Source of the DNA: Candidatus Vecturithrix granuli
GTDB lineage: Bacteria; Moduliflexota; Moduliflexia; Moduliflexales; Moduliflexaceae
DNA: 64,000 nucleotides
Assembly (NCBI GenBank): GCA_000739535.1
Contig: DF820466.1
Span: forward strand, 84,573-148,572
Direction of reading: 5' to 3'
In this document: positions 36,565-45,627 of the stretch, piece after piece
Layout of the letters: every line of letters starts with the position of its first letter
How positions within the stretch are numbered: the first letter of the stretch is position 1
Notes under the pieces: model-generated
Database searches by the model: none
The model's input: the letters and a program-made list of their open reading frames with translations, nothing else
Told to the model about the DNA's origin: nothing
Position numbers and translations under genes: made by a program

Positions 36565-38101
36565 AGAGGCGATAGGATGAGAAAACTATGATACCTGCCA
36601 TACTTACGACAATTCCGGCTGGAAGAACAATACCCGTCAATGCAATCAATTTGGGATGATACCACCAGAGATCAAGTCCATAATAAGGAAGCCAGGCGTT
36701 TTGCCGGGTCGTATCAGCAAGTAATTCGATCCCAGAAAATGGAATTCCGCCAGGCCTGAATGCATCGAGCACAGCATGGGTGATGAGCCAGAGATGTCCG
36801 AGGATATGAGGAAGACGTGGCGTTGAACGCAACAGGGTTTCCATTTCTGACGTGAAATCAGGTGCATTGGCAAAGGCAAGGGTATATTGAATTCTCCAAT
36901 AATAGCTGTGATAATTCACGACAACGCCGATCAGTTGTTGTCCTATGCCCATAATCAGGCAGAACAGAGCTATCCGCTTTGCCTGCTTAGAATATGTTGT
37001 CTGCGCTGCGCCTGCGATGATCAGAAAAAAGGGCAGGATTGGAGTCAGATAACGGGGGCCGTAATACAATTCATTTGTCGTAAACGGATAGAAGCCAAAA
37101 AAGGTCAGCATGATCCCGCTTAGTAAGAAGGTCGTCGTGGTAAATTGCTGATAAAAGCGGATGATTCCCGCAAATGCAAGTATAATGACCGGAGAATAGA
37201 AAAAGATACTCCCCTCTAATCCGAAAAGATTGTCAGTGAAATGCCGCAGAATATCCGGGATATATCTCGTAAATTCATTACTATAGCCGGTTTCAAAAGG
37301 AGAACCAAAGCGGATGAAGTTATACCATCCTACGATACCCCCGCCAATCCCAATCACTGGAATCAGAAACCAGGTGAATGCTTTCCAGGTCGTATTTATT
37401 TTACGCGGAAATGTTAACCACAAATATCCTAATAATACAGGAAGGACAAGAATAGCAACAATCTTAACCGTGATTGCTGCCCCTAAAAACAATCCTGATA
37501 ACACAAGATGACAGGATGACGGAAGCCGCAGCTTCTGCGGGTGCGATTGGGGAATAATCAGCCAATAGACTGATCCCAATAACCAAAAGGTCAGAATCGG
37601 TTCGCTAAAATCTAACTGCGCATACATCCAGGCCTGAGTTCCCAGCCCATAGAACAGGGTACACCAGATTGACGTATTATACGTATATCCTAATTTTCGA
37701 CAAAAGAGATAGAGCAGCACACAGGTGAGGGCGGTAATGAAAGGCTGTCCGAGTAGCGTGGTCAACATGGTGATGCGATCATAATGCGCAGCCAATTGGG
37801 GAAAAGACGCTGCTGTCCAATGTCCAAGAAGGTAAAAGGGTAGATTATACAGAGAATGACCAATGCCATACTGAGCGTAAAATTGTCCGTCACGCCCTGC
37901 TTTTCCCCAGGGAACTTTTTGAATAGCAAAACTGTGGTTGATGAGCATGGACCGTGTCACATCATACGTGGTGGTGCCAACGCCGCCATAGCCATGTCCA
38001 CCCATTGAAAGCGTATAGAGAGAAAAAAACAATCCAAATACCCAAACAGGAATCCAAGGGGGAGAAATAAATTTTGTCCTACGCACATTTTTTCTTGTCA
38101 T
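36515..38101 (-). CDS. GT39-like multi-spanning membrane glycosyltransferase
   Basis: A 528-residue protein with 10-12 predicted membrane helices. The first periplasmic loop has GGVGTTTYDVTRSML and GRDGQFYAQYGIGHSLYN, where PMT/ArnT-like GT-C enzymes carry their catalytic acid, and a later loop has TTNELYYGPRYLTPILPFF. Such enzymes use polyprenyl-phosphate sugars to glycosylate proteins or lipids on the outer face of the inner membrane. ATG 38101 or an in-frame GTG at 38113 may be the start; the latter falls inside a palindrome. The 3' end overlaps the preceding gene tail to tail. It is distantly like DUF2723 at 3.7-5.5 kb. Confidence 0.75.
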   Translation of the reverse strand: MTRKNVRRTKFISPPWIPVWVFGLFFSLYTLSMGGHGYGGVGTTTYDVTRSMLINHSFAIQKVPWGKAGRDGQFYAQYGIGHSLYNLPFYLLGHWTAASFPQLAAHYDRITMLTTLLGQPFITALTCVLLYLFCRKLGYTYNTSIWCTLFYGLGTQAWMYAQLDFSEPILTFWLLGSVYWLIIPQSHPQKLRLPSSCHLVLSGLFLGAAITVKIVAILVLPVLLGYLWLTFPRKINTTWKAFTWFLIPVIGIGGGIVGWYNFIRFGSPFETGYSNEFTRYIPDILRHFTDNLFGLEGSIFFYSPVIILAFAGIIRFYQQFTTTTFLLSGIMLTFFGFYPFTTNELYYGPRYLTPILPFFLIIAGAAQTTYSKQAKRIALFCLIMGIGQQLIGVVVNYHSYYWRIQYTLAFANAPDFTSEMETLLRSTPRLPHILGHLWLITHAVLDAFRPGGIPFSGIELLADTTRQNAWLPYYGLDLWWYHPKLIALTGIVLPAGIVVSMAGIIVFSSYRLFRISSADIPEVLSKER

Positions 38102-38110
38102 GATCGTATT

Positions 38111-38224
38111 CACGCAGTAATGTTCAATGAAGAACTACAGGAACACAGATAAGCAAGCAACCGATCTTCATCGCATTCTTACTTATCGCCCTTCCTGTAG
38201 TTTTTCATTGAACATTACTGCGTG
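38111..38224. repeat. inverted repeat, 20-bp perfect arms with CTACAGG inside
   Basis: CACGCAGTAATGTTCAATGA (38111-38130) and its exact complement (38205-38224) enclose ACTACAGGAA...TTCCTGTAGT and GATAAGCAAG, features shared with the elements at 5.6, 48.8 and 63.0 kb. It covers the upstream edge of the GT39-like gene. Confidence 0.8.
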
Positions 38225-38298
38225 AAAAAGGATCAAGTAAAAAATTGTTTCAGGAAGGAGTTTTCGAAATTCCCGAAACAACTCAACAAAAGCTTCTA

Positions 38299-38590
38299 CG
38301 CGCGAAGTACCATTTCGCGCTATAGTTTTAAAAGAGATGTCATGAGCGTATGCTCACCCGGCAGGATGAAAATAATGAATTCGTACCTGCGAACAGCCTT
38401 GTTCGCAGAGGATTTCGACGAACAAGGCTGTTTGTCGGTACAACTATTTTCATAGGAACTATCATGAGCTGATGCTCACTCGTCATTATGAAAATGACTG
38501 ATCCTTCGTACCCCGGACAGTCTTGTCCGGGAAGATGATCACTCCCGGACAAGGCTGTCCGGGGTACGGGTATTTTCATAGGAGAATATA
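38299..38590. repeat. CGCGAAA hairpin and two tandem 120-bp hairpin units
   Basis: After a CGCGCGAAGTACCATTTCGCGC unit (38299-38322), two head-to-tail units (38341-38459 and 38463-38585) share CATGAGC.GATGCTCACnCG, ATGAAAAT, TTCGTACC and TATTTTCATAGGA. Each carries a different inner hairpin (GCGAACAGCCTTGTTCGC against CCGGACAGTCTTGTCCGG). The second unit ends 10 bases before the glycosyltransferase start and provides its ribosome site, TAGGAGAA. Confidence 0.75.
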
Positions 38591-38594
38591 CGCG

Positions 38595-39884
38595 ATGTAC
38601 GCACGAAAAAAAATCAATAACATTGGTTTTATTTCCACCCGTCTGCAAGGAACGGATGGTGTTTCACTTGAAACGGCGAAATGGAGCGCCGTGTTAGAGC
38701 GCATGGGCTATACCTGCTACTTTTTCGCCGGCTTATCAGACTGGGATGAGCACAGAACCACGGTTGTGCCGGAAGCATTTTTCGATCATCCGCGCATCAA
38801 AGAGATCCAGTCGCAATGCTTTGGGAAGCTCACCCGATCGTCGCAACTAACAGGTGAAATTCACCACATGCGTGTTCAACTAAAAGAGGCGCTCTATGAC
38901 TTTATCCGCCAACGTGAGATTGATATGATTATTCCGGAAAATGCTATTACCATTCCCATGAATATTCCTCTGGGGCTGGCCATCACGGAAATCATTGCGG
39001 AAACCGGGATTCCCACGATCGCTCACCATCACGATTTTTACTGGGAACGTCAGCGCTTCATGATCAATGGGGTCGGCGATTTTCTATCTTTTGCCTTCCC
39101 CCCATCACTGCCATCCATTCAGCATGTCGTGATCAACACGCCCGCAAACCGGGAACTCAGTTACCGTACGGGGCTTTCGCCGCATGTGATTCCGAATGTC
39201 CTGAATTTTGAAGAGCCTGTGTCCGGATTTGACGACTATAATAAAGATGTGCGCGCGGACCTGGGCTTAGAAGAGGATGATATTTTTATCTTACAGCCCA
39301 CCCGCATTGTCGCCAGAAAAGGAATTGAACACTCAATAGAGCTTGTGAACCGACTGAAAAATCCGAAAGCGAAACTCGTCATCAGCCATTTTTCAGGAGA
39401 CGAAGGCGTGGCATATCAAGAACGTCTCCGTAATTACGCTGAAATCATGAATGTACCTTTACTGATCAAACCTGAAATTATCGGCACGACGCGCGGCCTG
39501 AATCCGGACGGGACGAAACGTTACACGTTGTGGGATGTGTACCCCCATGCGGATCTGATTACCTATCCTTCGGTCTATGAAGGCTTTGGCAATGCGTTTC
39601 TCGAAGCGATTTATTTCAAAAAACCGGTACTTGTCAACAGATATTCTATTTATGAAATTGACATTGAGCCGAAAGGATTTGAAGTCATTACCATAGATGG
39701 GTACGTAACTCACGACGTGATCCATAAAATTCAATATATTTTGACACACCCGGAAGAGCGAGAGAAAATGGTCGAGAAAAACTATGAAATCGCCCGGCAA
39801 TTTTTCTCATATCAGGTGCTGACCTACAAATTAATGACCATTATGATTCATTTTGAAGGATTAACGGCATACGCCACGCCTTAA
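38595..39884 (+). CDS. glycosyltransferase family 4 protein, possibly mannosylglucosylglycerate-type
   Basis: The 429-residue GT-B enzyme has a short N-terminal domain (NNIGFISTRLQGTDGVSLETAKW) and a C-terminal donor domain with LQPTRIVARKGIEHSIELV and YPSVYEGFGNAFLEAIYFKKPVLVN. The phrase HHHDFYWERQRF in the middle is characteristic of a subgroup near mannosylglucosylglycerate synthases. GpgS lies 3 kb downstream, so synthesis of a glucosylglycerate-type compatible solute is plausible, but the acceptor is not proven by sequence. The start at 38595 is set by TAGGAGAATATA; a longer frame through the repeat is rejected. Confidence 0.8.
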   Translation: MYARKKINNIGFISTRLQGTDGVSLETAKWSAVLERMGYTCYFFAGLSDWDEHRTTVVPEAFFDHPRIKEIQSQCFGKLTRSSQLTGEIHHMRVQLKEALYDFIRQREIDMIIPENAITIPMNIPLGLAITEIIAETGIPTIAHHHDFYWERQRFMINGVGDFLSFAFPPSLPSIQHVVINTPANRELSYRTGLSPHVIPNVLNFEEPVSGFDDYNKDVRADLGLEEDDIFILQPTRIVARKGIEHSIELVNRLKNPKAKLVISHFSGDEGVAYQERLRNYAEIMNVPLLIKPEIIGTTRGLNPDGTKRYTLWDVYPHADLITYPSVYEGFGNAFLEAIYFKKPVLVNRYSIYEIDIEPKGFEVITIDGYVTHDVIHKIQYILTHPEEREKMVEKNYEIARQFFSYQVLTYKLMTIMIHFEGLTAYATP

Positions 39885-39918
39885 AACAGCCGCCGCATTC
39901 GCTCTGAGTATATTGAGG

Positions 39919-40998
39919 CTATAGCCCAAGAAGTTCTTGAATTTTGGGCAAGGCCGCTCGCGTCACTCGTTCGCCTTCCTGGATGCATTCTTCAGCTCGA
40001 TCAAAATCCAGGAGGCGAATATGAGCTAAATCCGGTTCTAACAACATGTTGGCGGGGTTCTGGCGCAATTGTGATTTGGCAATTTCGTATTGCATAATAT
40101 TAATGGAATTAAAAATTACCCCAAAAATATTGGGCAACTCTGCGGTTTTCTCGTCTTTTTTAAACCAATCGCTGAACAATGAGGAGGTTTCTTCCACAAC
40201 GGATCGGCCTCGTTCCACTTTTTCATCGAACCAGTGTTCTAATGCCTGCGCCTGTTCTTCGACAAAATTTTTGCCTTTCACCACAGTTTCCCTGACAAAC
40301 CCGGGCAACTCAATTCCTATCGCTCTCATCTCTTTTTGAACAAGATTCTCCTTTAGATCATTCTCTTCATCCCGGACGTGCCCAAGTGATTGAAAGTGTT
40401 CAGCGGTCGCTTTTACACTTGAAATCAGGGTTCGTTTCGACATCTCCGCCGCTAGATTGACCGCAATCACCACGTCTGCGCCCAGGGTTCGCGCAGCGTG
40501 AACTGGTACAGGACTGACAATCCCTCCATCAACCAGAAAACGATCCTGAAGATAGACCGGGGTAAAAATTCCCGGAAGCGACATACTCGCCCGAATTGCT
40601 TTCACGGCATTACCTCGAGTTAAAATCACTTCTTCCCCGGTCACAACATCTGCAGCAATGGCCGCAAAGGGCAGCGCAAAATCTTCAATATTTTGATCTT
40701 GTAAAAATGAATCGAAGAACCTTTCAAGTTTTTTTCCGCTTAACAGGCCGGAAACCGGAAGTAGGGGATCTAACATAAAATTTAGAATCTCTTTCCAGGC
40801 AAGCTGGCGCGAAAATTCTTCATAGTGTTCTAACTTTCCTGCGGCATAAAATGCGCCCACAATCGCTCCAATACTGGTGCCAGCAATACAATCAATCGGA
40901 ATCTGCGCTGCTTCGAGTACCCGAATCACCCCAATATGGGAAAACCCGCGCGCAGACCCGCTCCCTAAAGCTAATCCAAGTTTTTTGCGAGTCGTCAT
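39919..40998 (-). CDS. patatin-like phospholipase
   Basis: Residues 1-200 are a patatin domain: the oxyanion glycine-rich loop GLALGSGSARGFSHIG, the nucleophile elbow GTSIG (Ser near 43) and the catalytic Asp in FLVDGGIVSPVP. This Ser-Asp dyad hydrolyses acyl esters of phospholipids, as in RssA/YlbK-type proteins. The extra C-terminal 150 residues are charged and helical and are not assigned. AAAGGAGA precedes the ATG at 40998. The gene is monocistronic, convergent with the glycosyltransferase before it. Confidence 0.88.
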   Translation of the reverse strand: MTTRKKLGLALGSGSARGFSHIGVIRVLEAAQIPIDCIAGTSIGAIVGAFYAAGKLEHYEEFSRQLAWKEILNFMLDPLLPVSGLLSGKKLERFFDSFLQDQNIEDFALPFAAIAADVVTGEEVILTRGNAVKAIRASMSLPGIFTPVYLQDRFLVDGGIVSPVPVHAARTLGADVVIAVNLAAEMSKRTLISSVKATAEHFQSLGHVRDEENDLKENLVQKEMRAIGIELPGFVRETVVKGKNFVEEQAQALEHWFDEKVERGRSVVEETSSLFSDWFKKDEKTAELPNIFGVIFNSINIMQYEIAKSQLRQNPANMLLEPDLAHIRLLDFDRAEECIQEGERVTRAALPKIQELLGL

Positions 40999-41432
40999 GA
41001 TCGGCTCTCCTTTATCTTTATAATCACACGCTTTCAGAGTCGCAACAGCAGCATGGCTGACATGCACTTTTCTCCTATTGTCACCCGCCTGAAGGCGGAA
41101 CTACGAACAAGAAATCTCAAATCGTATCTAAAATATACGCTTTTATCGTTTTGTCAATATTTCACTTAACAAGGTTGAATCTTTACCAATCCTTCTGCTT
41201 ACCAACAAGAGTGCCCTTATCATAGTATCAGATTAAAAAGCTTGACAACATCAGAAATGTAAAAAATCATCATCTGATAAATAACTACTGGTCTTTCAAG
41301 CTGGTTCGTCGTCCCGCCTTCAGGCGGAAGAACTCGCTCAAGGGAGAACTACAAACCTGCGGCGAAATTCGCCAAATACACGTCAATAATTAGAGAACTG
41401 TAAACAACGTCATATAAAAGGTGGTGAAATCC
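40999..41432. other. intergenic region bounded by a GCCTGAAGGC inverted repeat
   Basis: CCGCCTGAAGGCGG plus AACTACGAAC (41085-41108) is inverted at 41304-41327 (GTTCGTCGTCCCGCCTTCAGGCGG). The 195 bases between are AT-rich with no gene; a weak TTGACA lies near 41243. The same TTCAGGC core appears at 34,230. Confidence 0.55.
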
Positions 41433-42605
41433 ATGTCTTATGAAACCTTTGAAGATATTTTAGCAGCACTGCCCTCAATGCGCGATGCGGTTGCCGGCAT
41501 CAGCGAATTGTTGCTTGCTAACCTTGTATTGATTGGGGAGATTGCGGCCCCCACATTTCACGAACAGCGGCGGGTGGAATTCCTCAAAGATCGCTTTATC
41601 GAAGGCGGACTGCTGGAGTGTTCCATTGATGAGAAAAATAATATTTACGGAGTACTTCCCGGCGAAACCGGTAAAGACCATATTTTAATCGTCGCCCACC
41701 TGGACACAGATTTTCCGGAAGAAGCGGATCATACCATAAACGTGCGAACGGATAGCGTGATTGGCGCGGCGGTAGCTGATAATAGTTTAGGCATCGCCAC
41801 CATTGCAACCCTCCCAATTATCCTCGATCGCCTCGGTATCCGGCTGCAATCCAATTTGATTCTGATGGGAGCGGCGCAAAGTTTGGGGCGGGGGGATTTA
41901 GGAGGGTTACGCTTTTTTTTAGCCAATAAACCCTTCCCGATTAAGGCTGGGATTGGTGTGGAAGGCGTTCAACTTGGTCGCCTTAGCCATTCTTCTATCG
42001 GCATGTTACGCGGCGAAATTAACTGTACCGTGCCGGAGGAATCTGATTGGACGCATTTTGGTGAAACTGGCGCGATTCTGATTTTGAATGAAATTATTAA
42101 TCATATTGTCGAAATTCCCATTCCTATTCGTCCGCAAACCGTGATCATTTTAGGTTCGATTAGTGGCGGCACCGGCTTCGAAAAAATCCCCACAGAATCG
42201 CAACTGCAATTTGAAATCCGCAGTGAATCGGCGCAGATGGTCAGCGATATTCGCGATCGCATTGAAGAAATTACCCTGGAAGTGTCAGAACGAACGAATA
42301 CACAGATCAAAGTAGATTTTTTTGCCCGTCGAGAACCAGGCGGAATTCCGTTTTCCCATCCCTTATGTCGGCAGACGCGCAAAATTATTCAGGCGATGGA
42401 TGTTGAACCTCAGATTTCACCGAGTATCTCTGAATTACCGGCGTTTATCGATCATCAGATTCCAGCCATTGCAATAGGGATTACACGCGGGGAACGATTA
42501 CACAATGAAAAAGAACTGATTTACATCCCTCCGGTTTTTACTGGAATCGCTCAATTAATCGGGATTTTACTGGCAATAGACGGAGGATTCTGCGATGAAA
42601 ATTAA
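41433..42605 (+). CDS. M20/M42-like peptidase homologue with altered active site
   Basis: The 390-residue protein has the co-catalytic dizinc peptidase fold: AHLDTDFP (His 89, Asp 91), GAAVADNSLGIA, and a final metal-ligand-like His in RLHNEKELIYIP. Where active members have GEEGLG (general base and ligand glutamates) it reads AAQSLGRGDLGG from about residue 147, so two key glutamates are missing. It may be a non-catalytic homologue or use another site. ATG 41433 is preferred over a GTG at 41421 because AAAGGTGG lies eight bases upstream. It overlaps gpgS by 11 bases, so the two are co-translated. Confidence 0.75.
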   Translation: MSYETFEDILAALPSMRDAVAGISELLLANLVLIGEIAAPTFHEQRRVEFLKDRFIEGGLLECSIDEKNNIYGVLPGETGKDHILIVAHLDTDFPEEADHTINVRTDSVIGAAVADNSLGIATIATLPIILDRLGIRLQSNLILMGAAQSLGRGDLGGLRFFLANKPFPIKAGIGVEGVQLGRLSHSSIGMLRGEINCTVPEESDWTHFGETGAILILNEIINHIVEIPIPIRPQTVIILGSISGGTGFEKIPTESQLQFEIRSESAQMVSDIRDRIEEITLEVSERTNTQIKVDFFARREPGGIPFSHPLCRQTRKIIQAMDVEPQISPSISELPAFIDHQIPAIAIGITRGERLHNEKELIYIPPVFTGIAQLIGILLAIDGGFCDEN

Positions 42606-43587
42606 TGAGTGGTTACAAAGCAATACCTTTCATCATTCCAATTTCTGGGATATTTTACATCTGGTGAAACAAAAGCAAGAACAGGGATTGACAATTTCTC
42701 TGTGCATTCCGGCGCTCAACGAAGAACGTACGATTGGCAAAGAGATCATTATTTTTAAATCGGAACTCATGACGCGCTATCCCCTTTTAGACGAGATTGC
42801 TGTCATTGATTCAGGTTCTATAGATAAGACGCGTGACGTTGCGGCCTCGTTCGGGGCGGATGTTTATCTTGCCAAAGATATTCTTCCAGATATGGGAGAA
42901 AAACGCGGCAAAGGCGAAAATTTGTGGAAAGCTATTTACCAACTCAAAGGCGATATTATCGTGTATATTGATGCAGACATCAAGAATATCCGCCCCTATT
43001 TTGTCTATGGCCTGGTGGCTCCCCTGATTTATCACCCTGAAATTAAATATGTTAAAGCCTTTTATGAACGCCCGCTGGCCTCATCCAAAGGCGTGCTTCG
43101 CCCTTCTGGCGGGGGGCGGGTCACGGAAATTTTGATTCGTCCGCTCTTCTCGTTATTTTTCCCGGAACTGACAGCTATGATTCAACCGCTTTCCGGCGAG
43201 TATGCCGCCCGACGCGAAGTCCTGGAGCAGATTCCCTTCCCGATTGGCTACGGCGTGGAAACTTCGCATTTGATTGATATTTATATTAAATGGGGTCTGG
43301 ATGCCTTTGCGCAAACCGATTTGGATCATCGCGTCCACCGCAACCAACCTACGCGGGACCTGGCGAAAATGTCCTTCGGCATCTTACACACGTTTCTGCT
43401 GCGGCTCAAAGCCCTGGGAATTACTCCGAACCTTCCGGAATTAAGCCTGACCCTGCACCAGTTTCAGGTGCGCGATGAGGTGCATGAACCTGTTGATTAC
43501 AATATCTTGTATGAAGAACGTCCTCCGATGATCAATATCCCGGCCTACAGGGAAAAATATCATCTGGAGAAGCAGGGGAATGGTTAA
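42595..43587 (+). CDS. gpgS: glucosyl-3-phosphoglycerate synthase
   Basis: GT81 enzymes join UDP- or ADP-glucose to 3-phosphoglycerate, the first step to glucosylglycerate and its mannosyl or methylglucose derivatives, used as compatible solutes. The 330-residue length fits. The nucleotide-binding stretch is SLCIPALNEERTIGKEI; IDSGSIDKT and the metal-binding DXD equivalent IDADIKN follow, then QPLSGEYAARREVLE and a C-terminal HRNQP. It overlaps the M20-like gene. A glucosyl-3-phosphoglycerate phosphatase is not in the window; the glycosyltransferase at 38.6 kb could use the product. Confidence 0.9.
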   Translation: MKINEWLQSNTFHHSNFWDILHLVKQKQEQGLTISLCIPALNEERTIGKEIIIFKSELMTRYPLLDEIAVIDSGSIDKTRDVAASFGADVYLAKDILPDMGEKRGKGENLWKAIYQLKGDIIVYIDADIKNIRPYFVYGLVAPLIYHPEIKYVKAFYERPLASSKGVLRPSGGGRVTEILIRPLFSLFFPELTAMIQPLSGEYAARREVLEQIPFPIGYGVETSHLIDIYIKWGLDAFAQTDLDHRVHRNQPTRDLAKMSFGILHTFLLRLKALGITPNLPELSLTLHQFQVRDEVHEPVDYNILYEERPPMINIPAYREKYHLEKQGNG

Positions 43588-43606
43588 GCGATTCTCTATA
43601 AACAGG

Positions 43607-43724
43607 AGTACTAACCGTTCGGCTTTGATAGCAAAAGTCGAACGTTGACAAATGGACCGCGAAATTCCTTTTCGCGGTCATATCAGGGTTATGCGCGAAA
43701 AGGAATTTCGCGCTACATTTTCAA
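43607..43724. repeat. two hairpins in front of the ygjP-like gene
   Basis: CGTTCGGCTTTG.../CAAAAGTCGAACG (43607-43644) and the pair GCGAAATTCCTTTTCGCG / CGCGAAAAGGAATTTCGC (43659-43676, 43694-43711), which form both small hairpins and one larger inverted repeat. The second is the CGCGAAA family seen at 23,962 and 38,299 and ends 12 bases before the start codon. Confidence 0.75.
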
Positions 43725-43735
43725 AAGAACGACGA

Positions 43736-44455
43736 ATGGCGCGAAAAACTCTCCATATTTCTGAGGTTGGAACCGTGATCCTGATCAAGAGTCAGCGAGC
43801 GACAAGGCTGACTATGACGCTGAGGCCATTTCAGGATGTGCGGGTTACGGTACCAAAAGGCATGACCTTTGCTCAGGCGGAAGCCTTTGTAAATGAACGG
43901 ATGGCCTGGATTCAACGGCATCAACCGAAAATCCAGACCATAGAACGGAAATATACCATTTTTGATGAACAAACCTCGTTTCGTACACGTGAACATGAAC
44001 TGCGTATTATTCGCAGCGATGCCCGGTCTGTTTCTGTTCGCACCGTAAAAGGCGAAATTCTTGTGACCTGCCCTGTGTCAAAAGATATTCATGCTGACGA
44101 CGTACAGCGTGCGATCCGTGAAGGGATTGAACGCGCCTGGCGTAAAGAAGCCAAGGCCTACTTACCTCAGCGGGTCAAAATTTTGTCTGAGCAGCATGGT
44201 TTGGTATATCAGCAATTACGAATTAAAAATACCCAATCCCGCTGGGGAAGTTGTTCACAAGAGAATAATATCAATTTGTCGCTGCACGTCATGCGTTTGC
44301 CTGATCCTCTGATTGATTATGTGATTCTGCACGAACTTGTCCATACCGTTGAAAAAAACCATGGTTCTCAATTCTGGAAACGACTGGCTCAGGTCTGTCA
44401 AAAGGCGAGAAAGCTGGATAAAGAATTAAAAAAGTACAATATCAAAATTTATTGA
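43736..44455 (+). CDS. YgjP/WLM-like zinc metallopeptidase (DUF45)
   Basis: A 239-residue protein of the YgjP-like family, known in E. coli as a UTP pyrophosphatase and structurally an M48-like zincin. The N-terminal half is beta-rich; the C-terminal half has QSRWGSCS and the zinc motif HELVH followed by N-HGSQFW, where the third ligand lies. The start MARKTLHIS at 43736 is the first after the CGCGAAA hairpins; no good ribosome site is seen, perhaps because the repeat replaced it. It may still be translated with gpgS, which ends 149 bases before. Confidence 0.85.
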   Translation: MARKTLHISEVGTVILIKSQRATRLTMTLRPFQDVRVTVPKGMTFAQAEAFVNERMAWIQRHQPKIQTIERKYTIFDEQTSFRTREHELRIIRSDARSVSVRTVKGEILVTCPVSKDIHADDVQRAIREGIERAWRKEAKAYLPQRVKILSEQHGLVYQQLRIKNTQSRWGSCSQENNINLSLHVMRLPDPLIDYVILHELVHTVEKNHGSQFWKRLAQVCQKARKLDKELKKYNIKIY

Positions 44456-44626
44456 ATCGTCGTGGTGTAAGCAACTGTCATGGTCAAAATGGCGTCAAAC
44501 ACTACAACGAATTGAAAAAATTAACGAATTTGAGAAATGAACAGATTTGACGGAGACATTCGTTATATTCTTGAATTCGTTGTTGTCATGCAAAATGTTC
44601 AATAAATTTATCAAAAGGGAGAGTCT

Positions 44627-45382
44627 ATGAAATTTTTACGCTATTCTGTTGTCATCATCCTGGCGAGTGTTTTCTTCTGCAACGCCAGCAGCGTCGCTCA
44701 AACCTCTTTGAAAATCGCCACCGAAGAATGGCCGCCGTATGTGTATGAGCAGGATGGAAAAATTACAGGTTATAGCATTGACATTCTGAACAACGTCTTT
44801 ACCGAAATGGACGTGACCGTCACATATCATCAGTATCCCTGGAAAAGAGCACTCAAAGGAGTTTTTTCAGGAACATCAGACGCCCTGTTCCATGCCAGTA
44901 AAAACGAAGAACGCTTGCAATATTGTTATTACCCGGAAGAATATCTGGCGCAGTCCAGATATGTGTTTTTTATTCGCAAAGAGGATGTCAATCGCCTGAA
45001 ATTTGATTCTTTCGACGATTTATTAGGACATGATGTCGGAATTACGCAAGGCTATTCTTATACTGCCGAACTGCTCGATTTTCTCAACACGCACAAACTC
45101 GCAATCAGCACGGTTTCAGATGAAAGCAATCTGCGCATGCTGGCAAAGGGGCGAATCGAGTATTTCCCGACAGATGTGCTGAATGGATTATATTTGATGA
45201 AGAAATTGGGCTTGCAGGATCAATTGACCTATCTTCCAAAGCCAATTTTTGAAAAGCCGTATTTTATCATGTTCAATAAATACAATGTTTCTTTGGCGCT
45301 CGTAGAAAAATTTAGCGCGGTTCTTGCCGCATTTAAACAGACGGAAGAATTCCGGCAGATCGAAGCCAAATATCTTGAATGA
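44627..45382 (+). CDS. periplasmic solute-binding protein, family 3-like
   Basis: A signal peptide (MKFLRYSVVIILASVFFCNASSVA) is followed by the family start SLKIATEEWPPYVYEQDGKITGYSIDIL and by a two-lobed amino-acid-binding-like fold of 230 residues (DVGITQGYSY, GRIEYFPTDVLNGLYLM). Such proteins capture amino acids for ABC importers or feed sensors. No transporter genes are adjacent, so it might be a sensing or orphan component. AAAGGGAGAG precedes the ATG. Confidence 0.85.
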   Translation: MKFLRYSVVIILASVFFCNASSVAQTSLKIATEEWPPYVYEQDGKITGYSIDILNNVFTEMDVTVTYHQYPWKRALKGVFSGTSDALFHASKNEERLQYCYYPEEYLAQSRYVFFIRKEDVNRLKFDSFDDLLGHDVGITQGYSYTAELLDFLNTHKLAISTVSDESNLRMLAKGRIEYFPTDVLNGLYLMKKLGLQDQLTYLPKPIFEKPYFIMFNKYNVSLALVEKFSAVLAAFKQTEEFRQIEAKYLE

Positions 45383-45627
45383 GGGAACTATTGTTCTTCT
45401 ATTCCTTGCCGTTGGCAGCATGCTCAAAATCAAAATATGAGGAGAGGCTTTTTCTTGACACAACTGACAGCTTTGCCAATACTGCCCCTCCGTTCACAAA
45501 GAATAATCCGAACCTTGTCTGAGTTACATTTCCCTGGAAAGCTTATCAGTATTTGTATTTTTGCTCAATCCGGGGGATGCTCTTTTGATCGTATGAACAC
45601 GTATAGCACTACAGAGGGGGAAATCCT
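45383..45627. other. gap before xpt
   Basis: A short frame here has no homology that I recognise. A TTGACA lies at 45,455. No purine riboswitch core is visible, although xpt often has one. Confidence 0.35.

Noticed and set aside
45471-45627. Purine riboswitch upstream of xpt
   Set aside because: The conserved purine-aptamer junction sequences are not visible; only a TTGACA-like box is seen.
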